Shown: one piece after another, positions 1 through 6,239 of the stretch
Layout: each line of letters starts with the position of its first letter
How positions within the stretch are numbered: the stretch's first letter is position 1
Assembly (NCBI GenBank): GCA_029261435.1
Contig: JAJDBI010000151.1
Coordinates: 1 to 8,503, forward strand
Source of the DNA: Nitrospinaceae bacterium
Lineage (GTDB): Bacteria > Nitrospinota > Nitrospinia > Nitrospinales > VA-1
Reading direction: 5' to 3'
DNA: 8,503 bases
Notes under the pieces: model-generated
What the model was told of the DNA's origin: nothing
The model's database searches: none
The model's input: only the letters and a program-made list of their open reading frames with translations
Made by a program: the position numbers and the translations under genes

Positions 1-2
1 CG

Positions 3-1400
3 GTTTTCAACAATTCGGATTTTTCGACGCAGTGTTTGAACTGTCATAGTTTTGGTGGACCCAGCTTTAAGGCACACAATGCCAGTATGTCTCCCGAAAG
101 GCAGGTTCCAGATACGCAATGTGTCATGTGCCACATGGAGCATAGCGGTCCAGCGATGACTACGAGATCCTTGAGCCCGGAACAATGCAACTCGTGCCAT
201 AAAAGTAAGTTTGAAAGCTTTGAGCGAGGCCACCCTGAATTTTCTGAAAAATACCCCTATTTCAAGCGTGCTTCGATCAAGTTTGACCACAGCTCTCACT
301 TGAAAAAACATTTTGACTCTCCAAAGTTTTCTGACCAGGCACCCAAGTCTTGTGCAGGTTGTCATATGATAACGTTATCAGACCGGGAGATTCGGCCTAA
401 TAATTATGAAATGGTTTGTGCCAAGTGTCATGATTCTCAGATTAAGAAAAAGGAGCTTGTTCTTCTCAGGTTGCCGGAATTGGTTCAGGACCGGATTAAT
501 CGTGAGTCTCTGGTGCAAACCTGTAACTTTCCAAATAGTCATGCTCAAACGGAAGAGGAGTTTCTCAGTATTTCCACAGAGCAGCCCGCTTTGGTAAGCG
601 CTTTTCTTTTAAATATTCCTGAAGATGATCCGGAAGCCTATGACCAGCCTCTTCAGGATTTGATTTTTGCTATGGCTGAAGAAAGTAGCGCTCCATTTGT
701 TGAGTTGATCGATGGACAAACGGAAACCTCAATGTCAGGAAACCTGTTGGCAGGTTTAAACCCAGAGGTGCTCAAACGTGCGGCTTGCTCTTGGGGCCTG
801 AACCTGGAATACGAACCTCCTGTAGAGGCCAGGTTTGGTGGCTGGTATGCTGATATGCTGGAAATCAGATACAGACCATCAGGGCATGCCGATCCTGTCG
901 CTAAAAGTTGGGTCGAGTTTGCTTTGGCTGTGTCTACCAACCAAGAGGAAGAAGGTAAGGCTACAAGGGCGATTGCTATGCGCGAACAGCTTCTTTCTGT
1001 TAAGGAAGGGGTAGGGGGGTGCATCAAATGTCATTCAATAACTGAGATTAAAGACGGAGGTCCCCGTTTGGTTGCCGAATGGCACTATGCAAGTGATGAT
1101 GCCCGCCCGTATGTGAGTTACAAGCACGATAGCCATGTTGAAATATTGGGAACCAAACGCTCTTGTGAAAACTGCCACATTCTTAACAGGGAAGTGGATT
1201 TCATGGCTTCTTATAAGGAATATGATCCTGCCAACTGGATGAGTAATTTTGAGTCTATCAGGAAGAAGACTTGTATGCAGTGCCACTCGGAATCTCAAAT
1301 TAACATGGACTGCCAGAAATGTCATTTGTATCATTTTAAACCGAGTTTTAAAAAAGATATGCTTACCGCAAGGGTGGAACCAGTTTCAACCACACACTAA
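3..1400 (+). CDS. Multihaem cytochrome c (at least nine haems), 5'-truncated by the window edge
   Basis: The frame is open from base 3, and codons 33-47 read CLNCH, a haem-binding motif. The TTG at 36 is therefore an internal Leu codon, and the true start and signal peptide lie upstream. Nine CXXCH motifs are visible, starting at 33, 120, 186, 351, 417, 1020, 1164, 1272 and 1311. Each should bind one covalent haem c, which places the protein outside the cytoplasmic membrane. FDHSSH (residues about 94-99 of the visible part) and YKHDSH (near 1122-1139) fit the F/Y-x-H-x-x-H pattern that supplies distal His ligands in cytochrome c3/c7-like proteins; CVMCHMEH is also typical. Haems 5 and 6 are separated by about 196 residues without CXXCH. 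That stretch holds a GWYAD...RYRPSGHADP segment of unknown role, and a C-x4-S-H at 522-542 resembling a decayed CX4CH haem site. The gene ends 38 bp before a codirectional flavin/[2Fe-2S] reductase, which suggests an electron-transfer operon. Its redox partner or terminal substrate cannot be read from sequence. Confidence 0.93.
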   Translation, partial: VFNNSDFSTQCLNCHSFGGPSFKAHNASMSPERQVPDTQCVMCHMEHSGPAMTTRSLSPEQCNSCHKSKFESFERGHPEFSEKYPYFKRASIKFDHSSHLKKHFDSPKFSDQAPKSCAGCHMITLSDREIRPNNYEMVCAKCHDSQIKKKELVLLRLPELVQDRINRESLVQTCNFPNSHAQTEEEFLSISTEQPALVSAFLLNIPEDDPEAYDQPLQDLIFAMAEESSAPFVELIDGQTETSMSGNLLAGLNPEVLKRAACSWGLNLEYEPPVEARFGGWYADMLEIRYRPSGHADPVAKSWVEFALAVSTNQEEEGKATRAIAMREQLLSVKEGVGGCIKCHSITEIKDGGPRLVAEWHYASDDARPYVSYKHDSHVEILGTKRSCENCHILNREVDFMASYKEYDPANWMSNFESIRKKTCMQCHSESQINMDCQKCHLYHFKPSFKKDMLTARVEPVSTTH

Positions 1401-1427
1401 ATATTCATAGCGGTGATTTTTATCTTT

Positions 1428-1434
1428 AAGGGGG
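1428..1434 (+). promoter_or_regulatory. Ribosome binding site supporting a TTG start
   Basis: AAGGGGG at 1428-1434 lies immediately upstream of the TTG at 1439. Counting from the AAGG core, the spacing is about 7 bases. No ATG or GTG is better placed, and the TTG begins the hydrophobic membrane anchor, so it is the preferred start. Confidence 0.5.
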
Positions 1435-1438
1435 GACT

Positions 1439-2704
1439 TTGCTAAATATAATTTTCAGTTTTGTAGGGTTGGTGTTTTTATTGGGGCTGGTGGCCTATGT
1501 GTTGGTGCTTTTAGCCAATAACTCGAGAATTCTTGCGATTAGTCAGGAAAAAGCAGACCTGGAAGCGGAATTGTTAAAGACAGAAATTAAAAGCATCATG
1601 GATCGTCGTGAGCTCGAAAGTAAACAGTTAAGACTGTCTTGGAACGGTTTTAGAAAGTTTCAGGTGGTCTCCAAAGTCAAAGAAACGGATGATATCACTT
1701 CCTTTTATCTTGCTCCGCATGATGGCAAGGAATTGCCGGGATTTTTGCCGGGACAGTTCCTGACTTTTCAGGTTCATTTGCCAAACCAGCCTCAGCCAGT
1801 CATTCGTTGTTATTCTCTTTCGGATAGCCCTTACCATCCAGATTGCTACCGGGTATCTATCAAAAGAGTCTTGGCACCAAGAGATGACCCTTCTGCCCCT
1901 CCTGGGTTGATCTCCAATTATTTTCATGATTCCCTAAACGAAAATGACATCGTCGATGTTAAAGCTCCTAGTGGACATTTTTGCTTGAGCATGACGAAGA
2001 AAACTCCGGTTGTATTTTTAGCGGGAGGGGTGGGGATCACCCCAGTTCTCAGCATGCTCAACGCCATCACTGAAATAGGTTCCAAGAGAGAAGTCTGGTT
2101 TTTCCTGGGAGTAAGAAATAAAAAAGAACATATTATGAAAAAGCATCTGGAAGTGGTGGCTCGGGAGAATGAGAATGTTAACTTGAATGTTTTTTATAGT
2201 TCGCCAGCAGAAACCGATGTATTGAACGAGGATTATCATGTTCAGGGTCGGGTTACTGTAGAAAATATGAAGACATTTCTTCCTTCTAATAACTTTGATT
2301 TTTATATTTGTGCTCCACCTCCAATGGTCAAAGATCTGAGAAAAGATTTAGCCGAATGGGGAGTTCCAAAAAAAAATATTCATTTTGAGGCTTTTGGTCC
2401 CGCCACGGTTAAAGGCTGTAAAGCGGATGTCGCCAAAGAAAGCGTTGCTAAAATCAATATCCAGTTTGAAAAGTCGAGAAAAACCCTGGTGTGGGATTCA
2501 AAAGCAGCGTCTCTGCTGGAATTCGCGGAGGCGAATCAGATCCCCATTGATTCAGGTTGCCGTGCGGGAAATTGTGGAACCTGTCTCACTGCGATTAAGA
2601 ACGGAACGGTGGAATTGGTGGGAGAACCAGGGTCTGAACCCGAAGCAGGCTCCTGCCTTGCGTGTATTAGCATCCCTAAAGATAACATGACCCTGGATGC
2701 CTGA
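1439..2704 (+). CDS. Membrane-anchored NAD(P)H:FAD/[2Fe-2S] oxidoreductase (NqrF/phenol hydroxylase reductase-like)
   Basis: This is a 421-residue single-electron-transfer flavoprotein. Residues 4-26 form one hydrophobic helix, followed by a charged, probably coiled-coil linker (about 33-65). An FAD-binding ferredoxin-reductase domain follows (about 70-182), with the RxYS flavin motif as R123-C-Y-S126. The NAD(P)-binding domain (about 189-320) has the glycine-rich AGGVGITP at 195-202 and the CAPPPM motif at 291-296. A C-terminal plant-type ferredoxin domain (about 337-421) has C374-x4-C379-x2-C382 and a fourth Cys at 409 (C406 is nearby). N-anchor followed by reductase is the NqrF architecture, but NqrF carries its ferredoxin domain before the flavin domain. 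Here it comes last, as in Hcr and some oxygenase reductases. Expected role: two-electron NAD(P)H oxidation and one-electron delivery to a membrane or cytochrome partner. It sits 38 bp after the multihaem cytochrome gene, so the two are probably cotranscribed. The domain calls are firm; the physiological acceptor is inferred. Confidence 0.93.
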   Translation: MLNIIFSFVGLVFLLGLVAYVLVLLANNSRILAISQEKADLEAELLKTEIKSIMDRRELESKQLRLSWNGFRKFQVVSKVKETDDITSFYLAPHDGKELPGFLPGQFLTFQVHLPNQPQPVIRCYSLSDSPYHPDCYRVSIKRVLAPRDDPSAPPGLISNYFHDSLNENDIVDVKAPSGHFCLSMTKKTPVVFLAGGVGITPVLSMLNAITEIGSKREVWFFLGVRNKKEHIMKKHLEVVARENENVNLNVFYSSPAETDVLNEDYHVQGRVTVENMKTFLPSNNFDFYICAPPPMVKDLRKDLAEWGVPKKNIHFEAFGPATVKGCKADVAKESVAKINIQFEKSRKTLVWDSKAASLLEFAEANQIPIDSGCRAGNCGTCLTAIKNGTVELVGEPGSEPEAGSCLACISIPKDNMTLDA

Positions 2705-2722
2705 TGTAGATTGAGCGTTAGC

Positions 2723-2742
2723 AGGCTTTTAAGGCCTTTATT
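2723..2742. terminator. Weak hairpin between convergent genes, possible terminator
   Basis: AGGC (2723-2726) and GCCT (2734-2737) form a 4-bp stem, extendable by a G-T pair, followed by TTATTAT. It lies between the convergent reductase and zinc-ribbon genes, where a bidirectional terminator would be expected. The stem is short and the T-run is interrupted, so the call is tentative. Confidence 0.2.
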
Positions 2743-2751
2743 ATCGGGACT

Positions 2752-3018
2752 TTACTTCACACCCTTTCTCCTGAACGAACCTTTTATCATGCGATAAGTC
2801 CCCCCTTCATGAGGCAGTCCAATTCTGTTGCCACAATCTGTGCAAGTCAATGCGGGGAGGTCGGATTTATTGGAAACAGTTTTTAATCGCAAAAGAGAAT
2901 CGGGTTCGACAACTCGGTCGAGATATAGCTTTATTAATTGCCCCGACCCTTTTTTCTGGTATCGAAGCATAAATGCCCCACACTGACTGCATAGGATATC
3001 GATGGTTTGACTTGCCAT
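2752..3018 (-). CDS. Small two-CXXC zinc-ribbon protein, conserved-hypothetical type
   Basis: The predicted protein has 88 residues. Two CXXCG knuckles, C10-S-Q-C13-G and C59-T-D-C62-G, are spaced as in a zinc ribbon and probably bind a single Zn ion. Between them is a basic/aromatic stretch, RYQKKGSGQLIKLYLDR (residues 19-35). The C-terminal tail is basic (SFRRKGVK). There is no signal peptide or membrane segment, so it is presumably cytoplasmic. The ATG is preceded by GGAGG three bases upstream and AGAGGA about nine bases upstream; no better start is available. The gene follows arsM on the same strand after 91 bp, so readthrough from arsM is plausible. Whether it takes part in arsenic handling is unknown: the Cys pairs could bind Zn or a thiophilic metal, but nothing in the sequence distinguishes these. 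I do not recognise a named family. Confidence 0.75.
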   Translation of the reverse strand: MASQTIDILCSQCGAFMLRYQKKGSGQLIKLYLDRVVEPDSLLRLKTVSNKSDLPALTCTDCGNRIGLPHEGGTYRMIKGSFRRKGVK

Positions 3019-3109
3019 CTACCTCCATCCTCTGGCTAATGAATCATTCAGTCGAGATAAGCGATTGATAGCCATCTGAATATATTGCAGTTGGCTCCAC
3101 GCCTAGTGG

Positions 3110-4165
3110 TTAGCAACAGGCTCCATCACTACTTGCAGAGATACCTTCTTGAGCTTGAGGTGTGCTGCAGTCAAAAGGGCCGTAGTGGGTTGAGAAATCT
3201 CCGGTAATATTGAAGTGTTCGACAAACCGGGTTTCGTTCAACATCTTGCTGGTGTTGCCGCAAACAGGTACGGGAATTCCAGTCTGGAAATAATGGTGGT
3301 CGTCAAGGGTGAATCCGTGCGGGAATTCAGGAATGCTACCCTTATAATAAGCGACGTGACCAAAGTTTTCACAAATGTCTTCGAACTCACATTTGAAGCT
3401 CCTCACGGTCATGGAATAAAAATCGATCATGCCTGCCTTACGCTGGATGTCTTCGTTGTTGAGAGTGAGCTGATTCTTAGAAACAACCCGGTAATCGAGC
3501 GCCCCTACGTTTCTCATCATTCGTCTGAAGTCTTCTATATAAAGGGCGCCGCCAAGGCATTCACCGAGTAGAATGGGGTCGGTAGTCAGTGGTTCCGGCA
3601 CTCGTCGTCCGGTAAAAACATCTGAGAGATACAGCTCACCACCGGGCTTGAGGACTCTGAAAATTTCACGGAATACACTTTCCTTGTCGGGAGACAGGTT
3701 GATGACGCAGTTAGAGATGATCACATCTACAGAATTGTCTTCCAGATTTGCTGAAGTAAGGTCTTCAATCCACCCTTTGCGAAAGTCAACGTTAGGTTTT
3801 TCCAGGTTGAAATTATTCGTATGAAAATCGATATGTTTTCTCGCAACCGCTAATTGTTCATCGGTCATATCAATGCCGATTACCATTCCATCAGGACCAA
3901 CCACCTGAGCCAGTAGGTAGCAATCGCGCCCGGAGCCGCAACCAAGGTCTACCACGGTTTTTCCATAAAGGCTTGTGGGGAACGTAGAAGCGCAACCATA
4001 AAACCTGGATTGTACTTCCTCATGTATATTTTTCAAATAAGGGCGAAGATATGCAGGCATGGTATCTGCTGCACAACAAGCACTGGTCTGAAGGTCATTT
4101 TTGGTTTTAAGTATTTTTCCGTAATAGTTCTGAACGTCCTGAAGAATTTTGGAACGGGTATTCAC
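3110..4165 (-). CDS. arsM: Arsenite S-adenosylmethionine methyltransferase
   Basis: The 351-residue protein is predicted to methylate As(III) with SAM, giving mono- to trimethylated arsenicals in the cytoplasm. The Rossmann-fold SAM-binding motif I is VDLGCGSGRD (residues 72-81), followed by the acidic loop GIDMTDEQ (97-104). NCVINLSPDK (152-161) and VLKPGGELYLSDV (171-183) are typical of ArsM. Cysteines C30, C58, C153 and C203 match the spacing of the four conserved Cys of the algal CmArsM (intervals 28, 95 and 50 here, against 28, 102 and 50 there), so the catalytic As-binding set looks complete. The protein ends in a CC pair (C350-C351), common in this family. The C-terminal domain (about 230-335) is long, as in the 350-400-residue ArsM group. 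I chose the GTG at 4165 because AGGAG lies seven bases upstream; the TTG at 4171 would add two residues but leave almost no spacer. A zinc-ribbon gene follows on the same strand. No arsR, arsB or arsC is in the window. Confidence 0.93.
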   Translation of the reverse strand: MNTRSKILQDVQNYYGKILKTKNDLQTSACCAADTMPAYLRPYLKNIHEEVQSRFYGCASTFPTSLYGKTVVDLGCGSGRDCYLLAQVVGPDGMVIGIDMTDEQLAVARKHIDFHTNNFNLEKPNVDFRKGWIEDLTSANLEDNSVDVIISNCVINLSPDKESVFREIFRVLKPGGELYLSDVFTGRRVPEPLTTDPILLGECLGGALYIEDFRRMMRNVGALDYRVVSKNQLTLNNEDIQRKAGMIDFYSMTVRSFKCEFEDICENFGHVAYYKGSIPEFPHGFTLDDHHYFQTGIPVPVCGNTSKMLNETRFVEHFNITGDFSTHYGPFDCSTPQAQEGISASSDGACC

Positions 4166-4172
4166 TATCAAT

Positions 4173-4177
4173 CTCCT
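4173..4177 (-). promoter_or_regulatory. Shine-Dalgarno of arsM
   Basis: Read on the minus strand, AGGAG lies seven bases before GTG (4165-4163) but only one base before TTG (4171-4169). This spacing decides in favour of the GTG start. Confidence 0.6.
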
Positions 4178-4257
4178 GAAAATTTCTAAGCGCAGAGAGC
4201 AATCCTAGCCGCAGCTTTGGAGACCCTGCTATGCTGACTTTGTTCTTATCTAGGCTA

Positions 4258-4285
4258 TTCTATATAAAATCCTTTATATATAGAA
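4258..4285. promoter_or_regulatory. AT-rich inverted repeat upstream of arsM, candidate operator
   Basis: TTCTATATA (4258-4266) is repeated in perfect inversion as TATATAGAA (4277-4285) with a 10-bp spacer. It lies about 93-120 bp upstream of the arsM start. On the minus strand the left arm contains TAGAAT, a possible -10 element. A dyad overlapping a promoter is how ArsR-family repressors usually act, but no arsR gene is present and the sequence does not match a specific ArsR consensus I can name. The AT richness raises the chance of a coincidental dyad. Confidence 0.35.
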
Positions 4286-4484
4286 ATATTTGTCGCTATT
4301 TATGAAAAACCCTTACAGAAAATCCAGATACTTTTAAGAGAGCTACTGTGTAACATATTGATACAACGAACTTTGATCGATAGTTTTTGCTGCTTAGAGG
4401 TTTCGGTGGTTTTTCGAGTGGGGTGGTGAAGAACGTGTGGATGGAACGAAGCTGGAAGAGCCTTATAATTTCCAGAATCAGGTT

Positions 4485-5477
4485 TTAAAAATTTTGAATC
4501 AGCACTACAAGATGAAAGACATCGTCCTTGATTTTAAACGGGACGTGGAATTTTGGAACTCCATTGAGTTTTATATCTTGAGAATGGTCATCGCCCATTT
4601 TTGATTCTGGAAGTCCAAGGTCCCAAATCATGTCAATTCCTCCCAGTGGATCTTCTGACTGAGGAACTAACTTCGCTATTTCCTTGGAATATGGTGAGAT
4701 TTTTGGTTTGACGATGCCGCCAATAATGTTCACCAATTCTTGAACCACGCCGCTCACCTGCTCTATATCAACTTCCCCAAATATTTCTTCATAAATGCTA
4801 CAAGCCGCCTTTTTGGGAAAGTTAACAACCATAGTTATCTGTATTCGGTTGTCAGACTCTATAAGATCTACCCAGGCACTGAAATACCCTTTTAATTCAA
4901 CAGAACCTTTAGAGACCTCTGGGATTGCTTCGGTCATATATTGTTCCAGGGCTTCAACCGTGCTGATGGAAAATGCTTCAATGATTGGTGCTGGAATTTC
5001 AACAGGAGATTCTTCCCAATTGGAGTCCTGAGTTGAGGTCGAATCTGATGGTATGGCTTCTACAGGTTCTGACTTATTGGTACCGTTTAAGACGTTGCAA
5101 ATCGTTTGTTCAAACTGGTCCTGATTGAAAGGCTTTCTTAAATATTGAGTAGCTTTGTGTGTGTCCAGTTTCTCCTGATAGGTTTCCTGGGCCTCGGAGC
5201 TGATAATCAAAAAGGGAATTTTATCTTCCTCAGTTGTGTTTTTTTCACGGATTTCATGGAGCATGTCAATTCCGTTGGCGTCTTTAAGGTGTATTCCCGA
5301 AGTGACTAGGTCAAACTTCTCCAGTTCGAACATCATCATGGCTTGATTTTTGTCATGGGCGACAAAAATATTGCCTTTTTCGAAACCGGTCTTGGTCAGG
5401 AAATTTTTAATGATCTTGGTGATTATTGACGAATTATCAATGACCAAGGCTTTTTTGCTTTGAAAAGATGAATTCAT
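4485..5477 (-). CDS. Fusion of a phospho-site-less receiver domain and a CheX-like phosphatase domain
   Basis: This is a 330-residue cytoplasmic protein. Residues about 8-130 are a CheY-like receiver, with KALVIDNSS as strand 1 (D14-N15 where DD is usual), S93 at the Ser/Thr position and K115 in RKPF. The phosphoacceptor position of DLVxxD is Gly61 (reading DLVTSG, residues 56-61), so canonical phosphorylation looks impossible. A Ser/Glu/Pro-rich linker (about 130-165) leads to a CheC/CheX-type domain (about 168-330) carrying E247-L-V-N250. That E-x2-N pair removes phosphate from CheY-P in CheX. The protein may therefore recruit or dephosphorylate another response regulator, with the receiver acting as a docking or dimerisation module. 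No other chemotaxis gene is nearby. Start: ATG at 5477 gives a normal short lead into strand 1; an in-frame ATG at 5513 would add 12 residues. Neither has a clear Shine-Dalgarno. A weak promoter-like pair (TTTACA at 5544-5549 and TAAAAT at 5519-5524, 19-bp spacer) would start transcription near 5512 and favours the inner ATG. Confidence 0.85.
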   Translation of the reverse strand: MNSSFQSKKALVIDNSSIITKIIKNFLTKTGFEKGNIFVAHDKNQAMMMFELEKFDLVTSGIHLKDANGIDMLHEIREKNTTEEDKIPFLIISSEAQETYQEKLDTHKATQYLRKPFNQDQFEQTICNVLNGTNKSEPVEAIPSDSTSTQDSNWEESPVEIPAPIIEAFSISTVEALEQYMTEAIPEVSKGSVELKGYFSAWVDLIESDNRIQITMVVNFPKKAACSIYEEIFGEVDIEQVSGVVQELVNIIGGIVKPKISPYSKEIAKLVPQSEDPLGGIDMIWDLGLPESKMGDDHSQDIKLNGVPKFHVPFKIKDDVFHLVVLIQNF

Positions 5478-5663
5478 ATTAATAATTGTAATCGAATATG
5501 AATTAAAGATCATCCGTTATTTTAACTTCTACTGTTACGATCGTGTAAAGTTGCTGGTTGGGCGTAAATAAAGCTTTTTTATAGAGTTTTGAGATATTTA
5601 TTGCATTGAACCTGAGGTAAGGGAGGTATGAGTGGGGAGAGTAACTACTTATCTGTTAAGGGG

Positions 5664-5870
5664 TTATTCAATTTCATCTTCATCAAGAAGGTCTTCTGCG
5701 ATTCCACGCTCTATGATCTCATCCGCGATGTCCCCATATCCTCCGGGGTTATAGTCATCGACGTTTTGTTCGTCAAAATCATCAAAATAGACACCATGAT
5801 CACCTTCGCACCATTCTCTTGTGGGATGGCTGAATCGTAATACCTTCTGCACAGCTTCAAGTTTTTCCAT
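5664..5870 (-). CDS. Small, strongly acidic hypothetical protein
   Basis: This ORF encodes 68 residues, 22 of them Asp/Glu and only five Lys/Arg. The N-terminal part (1-20) is mildly basic/helical with FSHPTREW at 13-20. The middle is rich in D/Y/G (YFDDFDEQNVDDYNPGG, 28-44). The end is an acidic helix (about 46-68). It has no signal peptide, membrane segment or recognisable domain. It lies on the same strand as its neighbours. The ATG has no clear Shine-Dalgarno, which lowers confidence. An opposite-strand ORF covers the same bases, but it reads like the antisense of an acidic protein. I do not recognise a family; function unknown. Confidence 0.5.
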   Translation of the reverse strand: MEKLEAVQKVLRFSHPTREWCEGDHGVYFDDFDEQNVDDYNPGGYGDIADEIIERGIAEDLLDEDEIE

Positions 5871-5939
5871 GTGTGGGGATTTTCTAACCTATGACTTGAT
5901 TGTGGGTATTGGGTTTGCTGTATGCACTGGAATATAGCT

Positions 5940-6107
5940 TTAGTTTAAGGCCAGTAGAATGTTTTCATTGCTGGCGGTTTTTTGTATCTGGTAGGGCTGG
6001 TTTCTTGAGGTAACCATTCCATCTCTTAGCCGGAGCACTTCTTTAAGGGTCAAGGGGCGAGCCCTGATTCTGGAATAGCCATTATTGTGAATAGAGCGGA
6101 TTTTCAT
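5940..6107 (-). CDS. Putative 55-residue basic small protein
   Basis: A short ORF in an otherwise empty 369-bp gap begins with ATG at 6107 and ends with TAA at 5942-5940. On the minus strand, AAGGGGG precedes the ATG by 10 bases, resembling the AAGGGGG before the reductase gene. The product begins MKIRSIHNNGYSRIRARPLT and has ten Lys/Arg against three Asp/Glu, concentrated in residues 2-35. The segment TLKEVLRLRDG (20-30) could form an amphipathic helix. It has no signal peptide or membrane segment and is presumably cytoplasmic. Nucleic-acid or acidic-partner binding is possible from charge alone but is only a guess. A candidate promoter lies at 6189-6217. I do not recognise the protein. The ribosome binding site and otherwise empty gap argue for a real gene; the length alone does not. 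Confidence 0.45.
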   Translation of the reverse strand: MKIRSIHNNGYSRIRARPLTLKEVLRLRDGMVTSRNQPYQIQKTASNENILLALN

Positions 6108-6188
6108 TTTATTTGAGCCCCCTTAGTTATTGATACTTCTCTTAGATGCAAAATAATTCTGGAAGTCTTAAAAAATCAGAGAAGAATA

Positions 6189-6217
6189 ATAAAATAATTG
6201 AAAAATTACAGGGACAA
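6189..6217 (-). promoter_or_regulatory. Candidate sigma-70 promoter for the 55-residue ORF
   Basis: Read on the minus strand, TTGTCC (6217-6212) and TTTTAT (6194-6189) are separated by 17 bp, each matching four of six consensus bases. Transcription would start near 6182, about 75 bases before the ATG at 6107. The region is AT-rich, so chance matches are likely. Confidence 0.22.
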
Positions 6218-6239
6218 CTGAGAGGCGGAAAAGAAAATT

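Larger units (their letters stand above)
4166..4484. other. Intergenic gap between arsM and the receiver-CheX gene
   Basis: This 319-bp gap holds the arsM leader (ribosome binding site and the 4258-4285 dyad). The remaining part, about 4290-4484, lies downstream of the receiver-CheX stop codon. Reading both strands there, I found only trivial ORFs (11-22 codons) with no ribosome binding site, and no convincing stem-plus-T-run terminator. I see no RNA gene or repeat. Confidence 0.6.

Noticed and set aside
653..1334. Two minus-strand ORFs (653-1027 and 1035-1334) opposite the cytochrome gene
   Set aside because: They overlap a strongly supported nine-haem reading frame, have no recognisable motifs, and are explained as antisense open frames.
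5628..5840. Plus-strand 70-codon ORF starting right after GGGAGGT
   Set aside because: The Shine-Dalgarno-like sequence is only about one base from the ATG, the product is hydrophobic as expected for the antisense of an acidic protein, and it runs against its neighbours. The minus-strand 68-residue ORF is preferred, though not decisively.
6136..6184. CTTCTCT/AGAGAAG inverted repeat
   Set aside because: Seven-bp arms are separated by roughly 35 bp in AT-rich sequence; too weak to call an operator or terminator.
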